Below, piece by piece: positions 54,362 to 62,309 of a stretch of DNA of 62,309 nucleotides. Origin of the DNA: Azospirillum sp. TSH64 (GTDB lineage: Bacteria; Pseudomonadota; Alphaproteobacteria; Azospirillales; Azospirillaceae); the NCBI RefSeq assembly GCF_003116035.1, contig NZ_LGQW01000015.1:2763486-2825794 (forward strand). Reading direction: 5' to 3'. The notes below the pieces were generated by a model that saw only the letters and a program-made list of their open reading frames with translations, searched no databases and was not told the origin of the DNA. How positions within the stretch are numbered: position 1 is the first letter of the stretch; each line of letters opens with the position of its first letter. The position numbers were made by a program, and so were the translations under genes.

Positions 54362-54820
54362 TCAGAAATCCTCGCCCGAGAGCTCTCCCACCGCCTGCCG
54401 CGCGGCACGCAGCAGGGCGGGGTTCGGCTCCGTCGCACCTTCTCCGTCCTCGCAGTCGGTATCCCCCGAGTCGGGGGCGGCGCGGCGCTTCAGTTCGCGC
54501 GCCGCTTCGATCAGCAGATGGGCCAGCCGCTGATCGGGCAGCGCCTGCACCAGTGCCCGCAATTCCGCGTTGGACAGTGCTGCCGGGTCGAAGGCCGGCG
54601 GGGGAGGCGGCGGGGCCGGGGGGGCGAGCGGCAGGGTCGCGACGCTCGCCGCCATCGCCGCCGTCCGGGGCAGCGGTGCGGCTTCCCGCACCACGTCCAC
54701 GGCGACTTGGGCGGCCATGGTCGAGGGGGCGGCACCCGTCGCGGAAGCCCGCGCCCGGCGCGGCTTGCGCGCCGGCTCGCTTTCCGGCAGGTCGTCGAAC
54801 AATAGCCGTTGGACGCTCAT
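54362..54820 (-). CDS. Unknown protein with Pro-rich linker
   Basis: 152 residues from ATG 54820 (MSVQRLLFDDLPESEPARKP). A basic N-terminal patch (ARKPRRARAS) is followed by an Ala-rich part, a Pro-rich linker (LAPPAPPPPPPAFDP), and a helical C-terminal region (LSNAELRALVQALPDQRLAH then LLIEAARELKRR) ending in an acidic tail. No family recognised. It lies upstream of dedA on the same strand and downstream of the PIN-domain gene. Confidence 0.6.
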   Translation of the reverse strand: MSVQRLLFDDLPESEPARKPRRARASATGAAPSTMAAQVAVDVVREAAPLPRTAAMAASVATLPLAPPAPPPPPPAFDPAALSNAELRALVQALPDQRLAHLLIEAARELKRRAAPDSGDTDCEDGEGATEPNPALLRAARQAVGELSGEDF

Positions 54821-54953
54821 CGCTGCAGATGCCCCCTGCGCTCCATCGATGCCGCCAGCGCTGCGGCAGCCAATCCCGTTCACTCGCAGTTTGCGATGTG
54901 TTCTCTTTTCATTCTAGAAATCGCGGTCAGTTTGTCGAGTGGATTCTGTCGGT

Positions 54954-55454
54954 CTATGGCTGCAGGGCATCCTGGACAGCCACCGCTTCCAGGAATCGCT
55001 CGGGCCGCAGCACGCGCGTGGTGCCGGCGTGGCGCACCGACAGGAGCTGACGGTCGACCGTCACCAGCCAGGGAGCCGAGCCGCCGACGGCGGCGGCCAG
55101 GAACATGTCGTCCTCCGGATCGCGGCACAGCCGACCGACCGCGGCCGGTGCGACCAGGGTCATCTCCTCGGCGATCCGATCCAGAAAAGCGCGGCGGTCG
55201 ATCGCGGCGGCGTAGCGGTCGAAGGTTGGGCGCATCAGCACCTCCCGCAGTTCCGCCAGCGTTTCGCTGCTGCCGACGAGGCCGCGGTCGGCACGCACCC
55301 GCTCCACGCACCGGCGGATCGCATCGTGGCGCCGGGCAGCAGCACGTCCCAGCAGCGCATAGGCCACCAGGATGTTGGTGTCGAGCACGGCCCGGACGGG
55401 AGAGCGGGTGGCGGAGCCAAGCATGTCGGGGACGGCTTTGTCGGGACTGAGCAT
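54954..55454 (-). CDS. PIN-domain protein, TIGR00305-like toxin component
   Basis: 166 residues. PIN fold with VLDTNILVAYALLGRAA (first Asp), SSETLAELREVLMRP (Glu) and CRDPEDDMFLAAAVGG (Asp pair), then LVTVDRQLL. This is the putative toxin-antitoxin PIN family TIGR00305. No antitoxin-like small gene sits directly upstream or downstream, so it looks orphan. The start could be 55454 or ATG 55421. Confidence 0.82.
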   Translation of the reverse strand: MLSPDKAVPDMLGSATRSPVRAVLDTNILVAYALLGRAAARRHDAIRRCVERVRADRGLVGSSETLAELREVLMRPTFDRYAAAIDRRAFLDRIAEEMTLVAPAAVGRLCRDPEDDMFLAAAVGGSAPWLVTVDRQLLSVRHAGTTRVLRPERFLEAVAVQDALQP

Positions 55455-55582
55455 TGATATATTGCAGGGCTGTGTCGGTTGAAGTTGTCGGGCCTGATAT
55501 GAGGCGTCTGTTGTGGGCAGGAACGCTTTGCGGTAATAAGCCGGTAAGGTGTGAACGGACTCTTTAGGACGGAAGTATCGGC

Positions 55583-55942
55583 ATGACCAGCATCCTCGTC
55601 GTCGACGACAGCCGACTTGCGCGCAACATGGTTTCCAGCGTTATCGCCTCCTTGCGGCCCGACTGGACCATCGTCACCGCGGCGAGCGGCGAGGAGGGGC
55701 TGGAGATCGTCGGCGAGGCGCCGCCGGTCGCTGCCATCGTCGATTACAACATGCCGGGCATGGACGGGCTTGTTCTCGCCGAACGGCTGAAGGAGCGTTT
55801 CGTCGGCCTGCCGATTGGGCTGCTGACCGCCAACGTCCAGGACACGCTGAGGCGCAAGGCCGAGGCGCTGGGCGTCCGCTTCATCGCCAAGCCGATCACT
55901 TCGGACAAGATCCGCGACTTCCTCGCCGCGGCCGGGCAGTGA
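55583..55942 (+). CDS. Stand-alone CheY-like response regulator
   Basis: 119 residues, a single receiver domain. Asp8-Asp9 (VVDDSR), phospho-acceptor Asp54 (VDYNMPGMDG), Thr82 (LLTAN) and Lys103 (AKPI) are all present. Overlaps the CheC-like gene by 4 bases, so the phosphatase probably acts on this regulator. Ribosome site GGAAG upstream. Confidence 0.93.
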   Translation: MTSILVVDDSRLARNMVSSVIASLRPDWTIVTAASGEEGLEIVGEAPPVAAIVDYNMPGMDGLVLAERLKERFVGLPIGLLTANVQDTLRRKAEALGVRFIAKPITSDKIRDFLAAAGQ

Positions 55943-56586
55943 TGGCGATGGGACAGCCCGGATCGGTTCCATCGGCGGAAGACCCGCTCCGTCTCGACGC
56001 CGACGAGGCTGACGCCATCGCCGAACTGTTCAACATCGGCATGGGCGAGCCCGCCGCCGCCCTCAGCTCCATGCTGGGGGAGGAGGTGCATCTGTCAGTG
56101 CCGTCCTTCGCAGTCTCGACCCGTGCCCGCATCACCAGCGAGGTCGGCGACGAGTTGGATGGCGACCAGCCGGTCTGTGCGGTGCGCGGCGCCTTCACCG
56201 GCCCCTTCACCGGCGAAGCGATGCTGATCTTTCCCGAGCGCGGCACGCTGGCCCTGGTCGGCCGCCTCGTCCCCGTCGATCCCGCCGCCGAGGCGCCGGG
56301 CGAGATGGAGCAGGACGCGCTGACCGAGATCGGCAACATCATCCTGAACGGCTGCCTCGCCAGCCTGTCCAACCTGATCGGCGGCGAGCTGTTGGGGGCG
56401 GTTCCGGGCTATGGCGCCGGCGCACCGGCGGCGGTCATCGGGTCCGGCACCGATCCGGTGCTGTTCGTGCGCATCGACATGGCGCTGGCGGCTGGCGATG
56501 CCAGCGGCCACGCGCTGTTCCTGCTGGACATCGCATCGCTCGATGCCTTCCGCGAGGCGATCCGGCGGGCTTTGGCGGGGCTGTAA
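55939..56586 (+). CDS. cheC: CheC-like chemotaxis phosphatase
   Basis: 215 residues (GTG 55939; ATG 55942 or 55948 also possible). Both CheC phosphatase motifs [DS]-x3-E-x2-N-x22-P are intact: DAIAELFN followed 22 residues later by P in LSVP, and DALTEIGN followed by P in GAVP. So both active sites look functional. CheC dephosphorylates CheY-P. It overlaps a single-domain CheY, forming a compact two-gene regulator/phosphatase cassette. A terminator for the convergent glyS gene follows. Confidence 0.9.
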   Translation: MMAMGQPGSVPSAEDPLRLDADEADAIAELFNIGMGEPAAALSSMLGEEVHLSVPSFAVSTRARITSEVGDELDGDQPVCAVRGAFTGPFTGEAMLIFPERGTLALVGRLVPVDPAAEAPGEMEQDALTEIGNIILNGCLASLSNLIGGELLGAVPGYGAGAPAAVIGSGTDPVLFVRIDMALAAGDASGHALFLLDIASLDAFREAIRRALAGL

Positions 56587-56612
56587 AAAATGGGGGGCGT
56601 GAACGCCCCCCA
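56587..56612 (-). terminator. Rho-independent terminator after glyS
   Basis: On the minus strand TGGGGGGCG-ttca-CGCCCCCCA is followed by TTTTTT, 6 bases after the glyS stop. Confidence 0.9.
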
Positions 56613-56617
56613 ACGCA

Positions 56618-58705
56618 TCATCCTTCGATCTTCGAGAAGTCGGCCACCGCGTTCAGCGTCGTGCGGATCTGCGTCAGCAGGCGCAGGCGGTTGGCGCGCA
56701 GGTCCTTGTCCTCCGCGTTCACCGTGACCTTGTCGAAGAAGGCGTCCACCGGGCCGCGCAGCTTCGCCAGCGCCGCCATGGTGCCGGTGAAATCCTCCGC
56801 GTCAAGCAGCGGCTTGGCGGTGGCCGAGGCCTCGTTCAGCGCCGCGAACAGCGCCTTTTCCTCGTCCTGGGCCAGACGGTCGGCATCGACCGGCTGGTCG
56901 AAGCTCGCACCGTCCTTCTTCTCCTCGATGCGGACGATGTTGGAGGCGCGCTTGTAGGCCGCTGCCAAGTTGGCACCCTCGTCGGAGCCGACGAAGGCCT
57001 GGAGAGCCTTCACACGGGCCAGCAGCCGGACCAGGTCGTCCTCGCCACCGAGCGCGAATACCGCATCCACCAGATCGTGGCGGACGCCCTGCTCGCGCAG
57101 CACCACCTTCAGGCGGTCGGCGAAGAAGGACATCAGGTCACCGCCGACGCTGCCGGCCGGGGCGAGGCCGCTGACCTTGTAGGCGCCATGGGCCGCCGCG
57201 AAGATCTCGCCCAACTTCACCCGCAGCCCGTTCTCCAGCACCAGCCGGATCACGCCCAGCGCGGCACGGCGCAGCGCGTAGGGGTCCTTCGAGCCCGTCG
57301 GCTTCTCGTCGATGGCGAAGAAGCCGACCAGAGTGTCGATCTTGTCCGCGAGCGCCACCGAAACCGAAACCGGCGCGGTCGGGCAGTTGTCCGACGGACC
57401 CAGCGGCTTGTAATGGTCGGCGATGGCGTTGGCGACGTCGGCGCTCTCGCCCTGGCCGAGCGCGTAGTAGCGGCCCATGATCCCCTGGACCTCGGGGAAC
57501 TCGCCGACCACCTCGGTCACCAGATCGGCCTTGCATAGCAGCGCGGCGCGGCTGGCGGCGTCGCTGTCGGCGCCGATGGCGCGGGCGATCTCGGCGGCCA
57601 GCAGCTGCACGCGGGTGACCTTCTCGGCCACCGTGCCCAGCTTGGCGTGGAAGGTGATCTTCTCCAGCGCCGGGACGCGGGCTTCCAGCTTGGTCTTGCG
57701 GTCTTGGTCCCAGAAGAACTTGGCATCGGACAGGCGGGCGCGCAGCACGCGCTCGTTGCCGGCAACCACGGCCTTGCCGCCGTCCAGCGTCTCGGTGTTC
57801 GCCACGACGATGAAGCGCGGGGCCATCCGGCCCTCGGCGTCCAGCACGGCGAAATACTTCTGGTGGGTGCGCATGGAGGTGATGAGAACCTCCGACGGCA
57901 CGTCCATGAAGCTCTCGTCGATGCTGCCCATCAGCACGACCGGCCATTCGACGAGGCCGGCGACCTCTTCCAGCAGCGCGTCGTCGGGCGACAGGGTCAG
58001 GCACTGCGCGGTGGCCAACGCCTCGGCATCGGCCTTGATCTTGGCCTTGCGCTCCTCGCGGCCGAGCACGACCTTGGCGGCGCGCAGCTTCTCCCGGTAA
58101 TCGGCGAAGCTCTCCACCGTAAAGGCATCCGGCGCCAGGAAGCGGTGGCCGCGGGTGCTGTTGCCGAAGGCGATGCGGCCCTGGGTGCCGCCGATGTCAT
58201 AGCCGCCGTCGAGCACGCGTCCGCCGAACAGGGCGATGATCGAGTGCAGCGGGCGGACCCAGCGCACGGTGCCCGTGCCCCAGCGCATCGACTTCGGCCA
58301 GGGCAGTTCGGCCATGGCGGCAGGAATGATCTCCGCCAGCACCTCGGCGGTCTCGCGACCCTTCTTCTCGGCCACCGCGAAATAGAACACGCCCTTGCCG
58401 GTGTCGCGCTGCTCGCACTGGTCGAGGCTGTCGAGACCGGCCGACTTCAGGAAGCCGGCGACCGCCTGCTCCGGTGAGCCGACGCGCGGACCCTTCTTCT
58501 CCTCGCGCACGTCGGCGGTGCGCTCCGGCAGCCCGTCGACCACCAGCGCCAGACGGCGCGGGGTGGAATGGGCATCGGCGGCCGTGAAGGTCAGGCCGTT
58601 CGCCGCCAGCTTGTCGGTGACGAGGCGCTTCAGGTCGTCGGCGGCCCGCGCCTGCATGCGGGCGGGGATTTCTTCGGAGAAGAATTCGATCAGGAGTTCG
58701 GTCAT
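56618..58705 (-). CDS. glyS: Glycyl-tRNA synthetase beta subunit
   Basis: 695 residues, normal length. Starts [20 protein letters not shown]; later segments [60 protein letters not shown] and [16 protein letters not shown] are characteristic. Beta subunit of the bacterial alpha2beta2 enzyme; needed for tRNA recognition. glyQ lies directly upstream, separated by 4 bases. Confidence 0.98.
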   Translation of the reverse strand: MTELLIEFFSEEIPARMQARAADDLKRLVTDKLAANGLTFTAADAHSTPRRLALVVDGLPERTADVREEKKGPRVGSPEQAVAGFLKSAGLDSLDQCEQRDTGKGVFYFAVAEKKGRETAEVLAEIIPAAMAELPWPKSMRWGTGTVRWVRPLHSIIALFGGRVLDGGYDIGGTQGRIAFGNSTRGHRFLAPDAFTVESFADYREKLRAAKVVLGREERKAKIKADAEALATAQCLTLSPDDALLEEVAGLVEWPVVLMGSIDESFMDVPSEVLITSMRTHQKYFAVLDAEGRMAPRFIVVANTETLDGGKAVVAGNERVLRARLSDAKFFWDQDRKTKLEARVPALEKITFHAKLGTVAEKVTRVQLLAAEIARAIGADSDAASRAALLCKADLVTEVVGEFPEVQGIMGRYYALGQGESADVANAIADHYKPLGPSDNCPTAPVSVSVALADKIDTLVGFFAIDEKPTGSKDPYALRRAALGVIRLVLENGLRVKLGEIFAAAHGAYKVSGLAPAGSVGGDLMSFFADRLKVVLREQGVRHDLVDAVFALGGEDDLVRLLARVKALQAFVGSDEGANLAAAYKRASNIVRIEEKKDGASFDQPVDADRLAQDEEKALFAALNEASATAKPLLDAEDFTGTMAALAKLRGPVDAFFDKVTVNAEDKDLRANRLRLLTQIRTTLNAVADFSKIEG

Positions 58706-58709
58706 GTTT

Positions 58710-59606
58710 TTACTTCGCCCCCGTCCAGGCTTCGCAGCAGGCCTTGGCCAGCGTGCGCACGCGGCCGATATAGGCTGCGCGCTCGACAACGCTGATCACG
58801 CCGCGGGCGTCCAGCAGGTTGAACAGATGCGATGCCTTGATGCACTGGTCATAGGCGGGCAGCGCAAGATTCTGCGCCACCAGCGCCTGGCATTCGGCCT
58901 CGGCGTCCTTGAAATGCTGGAGCAGCATGTCGGTGTTGGCGAACTCGAAATTATGCTTCGAGTATTCGATCTCGGCGCGCTTGAACACGTCGCCGTACTT
59001 CACGCCCTGGCCGTTGAAGTCCAGGTCGTAGACATTCTCCACGCCTTGCACATACATGGCGAGGCGCTCCAGCCCATAGGTCAGCTCGACGGCGACGGGG
59101 TCGCATTCGATGCCGCCGACCTGCTGGAAATAGGTGTACTGCGTCACTTCCATGCCGTCGCACCACACTTCCCAGCCCAGGCCCCAGGCGCCCAGCGTCG
59201 GGCTTTCCCAGTCGTCCTCGACGAAGCGGATGTCGTGCAGCGCCGGGTCGATGCCGATGGCGCGCAGGCTGTCCAGGTAAAGCTCCTGCGCGTTGGCCGG
59301 CGAGGGCTTCATGATGACCTGGTACTGGTAATAATGCTGCAGGCGGTTTGGGTTCTCGCCATAGCGGCCGTCCTTGGGGCGGCGCGACGGCTGGACATAG
59401 GCCGCCTTCCAGGAATCGGGACCCAACGCGCGCAGCGTGGTGGCGGGGTGGAAGGTGCCGGCGCCGACCTCCATGTCGTAGGGCTGCAGGATGACGCAAC
59501 CCTGCTCCGACCAGAACTGGTGGAGCTTGAGGATCAGGGCCTGGAACGACAGGCCGCGGCGGTCGGCGGAAGTTCCGCCGTCGGAAGTCCCGATCTGGGA
59601 GGCCAT
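58710..59606 (-). CDS. glyQ: Glycyl-tRNA synthetase alpha subunit
   Basis: 298 residues. Class II catalytic subunit: [20 protein letters not shown], then [57 protein letters not shown] and [17 protein letters not shown]. With the beta subunit it charges tRNA-Gly. ATG 59606 (MASQIGTSD) chosen; the longer frame is not supported. First gene of the glyQS operon on the minus strand. Confidence 0.98.
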   Translation of the reverse strand: MASQIGTSDGGTSADRRGLSFQALILKLHQFWSEQGCVILQPYDMEVGAGTFHPATTLRALGPDSWKAAYVQPSRRPKDGRYGENPNRLQHYYQYQVIMKPSPANAQELYLDSLRAIGIDPALHDIRFVEDDWESPTLGAWGLGWEVWCDGMEVTQYTYFQQVGGIECDPVAVELTYGLERLAMYVQGVENVYDLDFNGQGVKYGDVFKRAEIEYSKHNFEFANTDMLLQHFKDAEAECQALVAQNLALPAYDQCIKASHLFNLLDARGVISVVERAAYIGRVRTLAKACCEAWTGAK

Positions 59607-59749
59607 GGACGGTCCACAATAGAAATGTTGAAAACGCGCCGCACGATAGGCGGGCGCCTTCGTCAAATCAAGCCGCAGCGCGGCAGATCGCGCCGCCGCG
59701 GCATCGTATCGGGGGAGGGCGGGAGGCGATTGCCCCGTCGGCAACCGTG

Positions 59750-60052
59750 TCAGCGGCCGTAGGGACAGGCCGGGCGGCCGCAGGACACCGCGGAGCGCGG
59801 GGCGACATAGGCGCCGCATTCCGGGCATTTCTCCATGTCCTCCGCCTCCATGGCCGGGACGGGCGCGCCGGTACTGCGCGCGGACGCGCCACCGGCCGTG
59901 CCGTCGCGCCGTCCGTGCGGAGGGGGGGCGTCCTGGCGACGGGCGGCGTTGCGGGCGCGGCCGATCTCCTGCACGCGGTTGACCCAGCGCCAGCCGAACC
60001 AGACCGCGCCGATCACCAGCGCAAGAAGGATAATCTTGGACAAGGACATCAT
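59750..60052 (-). CDS. Small membrane-anchored zinc-ribbon protein
   Basis: 100 residues. N-terminal transmembrane helix ([17 protein letters not shown]), a charged linker ([18 protein letters not shown]), and a C-terminal Cys4 ribbon CPECG-x9-CGRPACPYG. Function unknown; short single-helix zinc-ribbon proteins of this kind are common in alphaproteobacteria (PP0621-like). It sits upstream of glyQS on the same strand. Confidence 0.78.
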   Translation of the reverse strand: MMSLSKIILLALVIGAVWFGWRWVNRVQEIGRARNAARRQDAPPPHGRRDGTAGGASARSTGAPVPAMEAEDMEKCPECGAYVAPRSAVSCGRPACPYGR

Positions 60053-60181
60053 CGCCGGCAACCCGTCTGATCTCCCGCGCATTCAGCCCGCAGGTGACGG
60101 GAAGTCAAGGAAATAGACGGGGGAGTGGGGGGTGGCGGGACCGCCGCGAGAGCGTGCGGCGGTCCTGCGATAGCGACAGGC

Positions 60182-60631
60182 TTACTTGGCGGCGACGGCC
60201 GGGCGCCAGTTGTAGACCGGGACGACGCCATAGGTGCGGGTCATGTCGGCCTGCCGCACGCTGCGCACCAGAACCTCCGTCCCGGTGGCGACGCGGATGT
60301 CGGTGCCGAGCAGTCCGCAATCCTCCGGCACGATGTTGATGCACTGGGTGGCGTCGACCCGGCTCAGCACGATGTCGAAGGGCAGGCCGTTCACGGCATA
60401 GACGCCGAGCAGGCCGGGGGCGGAGGTCGCCGTGCGCAGGGTCACCACGCCGGCCGGCAGCGCGCGGTCGCTGGCCGCGGTCGGACGCTGATTGTGGCTT
60501 TCGTCCCAAACGGGCTTGCCCGAGGAATCCAGCTTGGACTGGGCTGCGGCGCCGCCGCTGAAACCGGAGAGGGCCAGGGTCGCGCCGCTCACCGCCGCCA
60601 GGGCCAGAATCGCCATCCGAAACCGCGACAT
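60182..60631 (-). CDS. Exported protein of unknown function
   Basis: 149 residues from ATG 60631. Signal peptide MSRFRMAILALAAVSGATL to about GGAAA before QSKLD. The mature part has two Cys (QCINIVPEDCG) that could form a disulfide and beta-rich segments (VTLRTATSAPGLLGVYAV, TEVLVRSVRQ). No family recognised. Confidence 0.75.
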   Translation of the reverse strand: MSRFRMAILALAAVSGATLALSGFSGGAAAQSKLDSSGKPVWDESHNQRPTAASDRALPAGVVTLRTATSAPGLLGVYAVNGLPFDIVLSRVDATQCINIVPEDCGLLGTDIRVATGTEVLVRSVRQADMTRTYGVVPVYNWRPAVAAK

Positions 60632-60932
60632 CGTTATGCTCCGTACTAGTGTCTGTTCTTTTTGTCCGCCCAGGCCGCATGGAACGGCCGGGCATCGCCC
60701 CATTATATGGGATCCGATCAGCGGCGTCGCTCTAGCCCAGAAAGCCTACTGTGTTCGGTCAAGGTCATGCTGTGCAGTGGTGGTGCCGACAGTTCGCTCT
60801 GGACGCAGGTTCGATGCTTGTGAATGATGTTTCTTGTATCCGTTGCCGAACGGGTTTCGATAAATACGCTTCGGTTGTGAAGTTTTCGCCCCGATCTTTC
60901 CCTCGGGCGGTGTGTAGGAGGGTTCTCGCGGC
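60632..60932. other. Divergent gene-free region
   Basis: 301 bases between the exported-protein gene (-) and the acetyltransferase gene (+). The stretch 60,780-60,910 is less GC-rich and presumably holds both promoters; no convincing boxes were seen. Confidence 0.4.
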
Positions 60933-61538
60933 ATGGCTGCGCTTTTTGCTGATGATCGAGGCGGCGCGATGATGGTCCCCAGGGATGAACCGATGCTGGA
61001 AACCGCTCGCCTGATCCTGCGGCCGACCCGGGCGGAAGATTTCGATGACTGGGCGGCGATGATGGCAAATCCGGAGGGAACCGAGTTCATCGGTGGCGTG
61101 CAGTCGCGTCCGGTGGCCTGGCGCGGTTTCCTGTCGATGGCGGGTGCGTGGTCGATCCAGGGCTTCGCCATGTTCTCCGTCATCGAGAAGGAAACCGGCC
61201 GCTGGGTCGGCCGCGTTGGGCCGTGGGTGCCGGATGGCTGGCCGGGGCCGGAGATCGGCTGGGCGATCATGCCGGATCGCTGGGGCCGGGGCTATGCGGT
61301 CGAGAGCGCTGCCGCAGCCATCGACTGGGTGTTCGACCATCTCGGCTGGACCGAAGTCATTCACACCATCCATCCCCGCAACACGGCCTCGCAGGCGGTG
61401 GCGCTCAAACTGGGGGCGGAGGTGCGTGGGACAACCTTACTGCCCGAACCGGTCAACCCGCCGGAGGCGGATGTCTGGCACCAGACACGCGAGGAATGGC
61501 GCGCAAGGCGTCGTATTGCGGAGGGCGTATTGCTCTAA
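60933..61538 (+). CDS. GNAT acetyltransferase (RimJ/RimL-like)
   Basis: 201 residues. Starts after AGGAGG (60916-60922); ATG 60969/60972 are alternatives nearer the domain. The GNAT fold begins ETARLILRPTRAEDFDDWAA and has PEIGWAIMPDRWGRGYAVES (motif A, the acetyl-CoA pyrophosphate loop R-G-x-G-x-A/G as WGRGYA) and THTIHPRNTASQAVALKLGA. Transfers acetyl from acetyl-CoA to an unknown amine. Confidence 0.9.
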   Translation: MAALFADDRGGAMMVPRDEPMLETARLILRPTRAEDFDDWAAMMANPEGTEFIGGVQSRPVAWRGFLSMAGAWSIQGFAMFSVIEKETGRWVGRVGPWVPDGWPGPEIGWAIMPDRWGRGYAVESAAAAIDWVFDHLGWTEVIHTIHPRNTASQAVALKLGAEVRGTTLLPEPVNPPEADVWHQTREEWRARRRIAEGVLL

Positions 61539-61721
61539 TGCCATGCGACCTACCTTGCCGGTGTCGGGAGCGGCGGTGCCGGACTTAAAATTTCCGCGGC
61601 AATCGCCGATTCTTGTGCATTTTCACTAGAATTTTTGCGGATTGCCTATGCTATTGGTTTAGCCGTTGCATTCCATTCGCAGCAATCCTATTGGCTGACC
61701 GATTGCAGGAGGGGCCCGTAA

Positions 61722-62309
61722 ATGGCCAAGGAACAGGCACTCGCCCTCATTAAGCGCCTCGCCACCGACGGCGAATTCCGTAATCAGCTGAACGCCCTCG
61801 ATATTCAGGGCAAGCAAGCCCTGCTGGCACAGAGCGGGTTCGGCGGTGTCCTTCCCGACCATGTCCACAGCGCCGCTGCCGACGCCTTCAACTCCCTGAC
61901 CGGCAAAGAGAGCGGTCTGGACAGCGCCGTGGCGGTCGAGTCGATTGCGACTGCCGCCTCGGCTTCGGCGACGTCGGCTTCCGCCACCTCCGCTTCTGCC
62001 ACTTCGGCCTCTGCGACCTCCGCCTCCGCCACTTCGGCCTCTGCGACCTCCGCCTCGGCCACGTCGGCTTCCGCCACCTCTGCGTCGGCATCTCCGGGGC
62101 CCGCCTTCTCCGCCTCCGCGCAGTCGGCATCCGCCTCCGCTTCGGCTGCTTCGGCCTCGGCGACCTCCGCGTCGGCGACCTCCGCCGCTGCGCAGTCTGC
62201 GTCGGCTGTCCCGGCTCCGGCCTTCTCGGCGGTCGCCGCCCCGGCATCGGCGTTCTCGGCTGCCGCGCAGTCTGCGTCGGCTGTTCCGGCCCCGGCCTTC
62301 TCGGCGGTC
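61722..62309 (+). CDS. Nif11-leader-like protein with Ala/Ser/Thr repeat tail, 3' truncated by window end
   Basis: 196 codons before the window ends, still open. Starts at ATG 61722 after a strong AGGAGGGG (61707-61714). Residues ~1-60 (MAKEQALALIKRLATDGEFR, ALDIQGKQALLAQSGF, LPDHV) follow the Nif11-domain pattern: helix, D-x-E-(L/F)-R, helix, LxxxGF, then x-P-(D/E)-x-V. From ~83 the chain is low complexity: about ten SASAT pentamers, then a unit AAAQSASAVPAPAFSAV that appears twice (62191-62241 and the last 51 bases, 62259-62309), separated by AAPASAFS. Nif11-type leaders precede some peptide-natural-product precursors but also occur in larger proteins. Whether this is a precursor, a structural or a surface protein cannot be decided from the visible part. 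Codons vary among synonymous repeats, so the repeats are selected at protein level or old. Confidence 0.7.
   Translation, partial: MAKEQALALIKRLATDGEFRNQLNALDIQGKQALLAQSGFGGVLPDHVHSAAADAFNSLTGKESGLDSAVAVESIATAASASATSASATSASATSASATSASATSASATSASATSASATSASASPGPAFSASAQSASASASAASASATSASATSAAAQSASAVPAPAFSAVAAPASAFSAAAQSASAVPAPAFSAV

Noticed and set aside
61805..62077. Minus-strand frame with EVAEA repeats
   Set aside because: It is the antisense of the SASAT repeats; the plus strand has the strong ribosome site and domain.

Overview
The window looks like chromosomal DNA of a high-GC free-living alphaproteobacterium of the Rhodospirillales, most like Azospirillum. The reasons are very high GC with long antisense shadow frames, a PhaR/PHA-synthase/PhaA/PhaB polyhydroxyalkanoate cluster, a YtfQRT-YjfF-type sugar importer beside a 2-oxoglutarate-semialdehyde dehydrogenase, several chemotaxis genes, a UbiD family decarboxylase and two-subunit glycyl-tRNA synthetase. 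Housekeeping genes (glyQS, cysS, gltX, purQL, three tRNAs) suggest the main chromosome. No prophage, insertion sequence, rRNA operon or CRISPR array was seen. The genus is an inference from gene content, not from a search.

Layout. 1-8.2 kb: sugar uptake and catabolism (3' end of a semialdehyde dehydrogenase, porin, substrate-binding protein, ATPase, two permeases, aldose 1-epimerase). 8.3-12.7 kb: phospholipase D-like protein, tRNA-Leu(CAG), tRNA-Ala(GGC), a small unknown, a YgiC-type ATP-grasp ligase and another small unknown. 12.9-17.7 kb: PHA metabolism (phaR on the minus strand; a PhaE-like gene overlapping a PhaC-like synthase, then phaA and phaB on the plus strand). 17.9-22.7 kb: UbiD family decarboxylase, then a minus-strand run of DUF971, Trm112-like, Lon-substrate-binding-domain and thioredoxin-TPR genes, a prolyl-tRNA editing protein and tRNA-Gly(GCC). 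23.5-30.5 kb: RraA family protein, AEC transporter, two methyl-accepting chemotaxis proteins and an EpmC-like metalloprotein. 30.9-36.8 kb: a GtrB-like/GT39-like glycosyltransferase pair, a beta-lactamase-fold serine hydrolase, an NTF2-fold protein and a cysteine-free unknown. 37-40.4 kb: an NAD-synthetase-like protein that has lost its catalytic residues, a stand-alone proteasome-beta-like Ntn hydrolase and ElbB. 40.5-49.9 kb: gltX, cysS, DoxX, pmbA, an ammonium transporter behind a probable sigma-54 promoter, purQ and purL. 50-56.6 kb: MBL hydrolase, ArsB/NhaD-like permease, GAF-HD-GYP protein, DedA, an unknown, a PIN toxin-like protein and a CheY-CheC pair. 56.6-62.3 kb: glyS-glyQ, a membrane zinc-ribbon protein, an exported protein, a GNAT acetyltransferase and, running off the window, a Nif11-leader-like protein with a long Ala/Ser/Thr repeat tail.

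How the genes work together. The first block would import an aldose across both membranes, equilibrate its anomers and finish an oxidative sugar pathway at 2-oxoglutarate. The pha block turns acetyl-CoA into polyhydroxybutyrate under PhaR control. The most unusual items are the truncated repeat protein at the right edge, the catalytically stripped NadE paralogue beside a proteasome-like hydrolase, the out-of-frame PhaE/PhaC overlap, the EpmC-like protein, and a sigma-54 promoter whose start region runs into a terminator hairpin ahead of the ammonium transporter.
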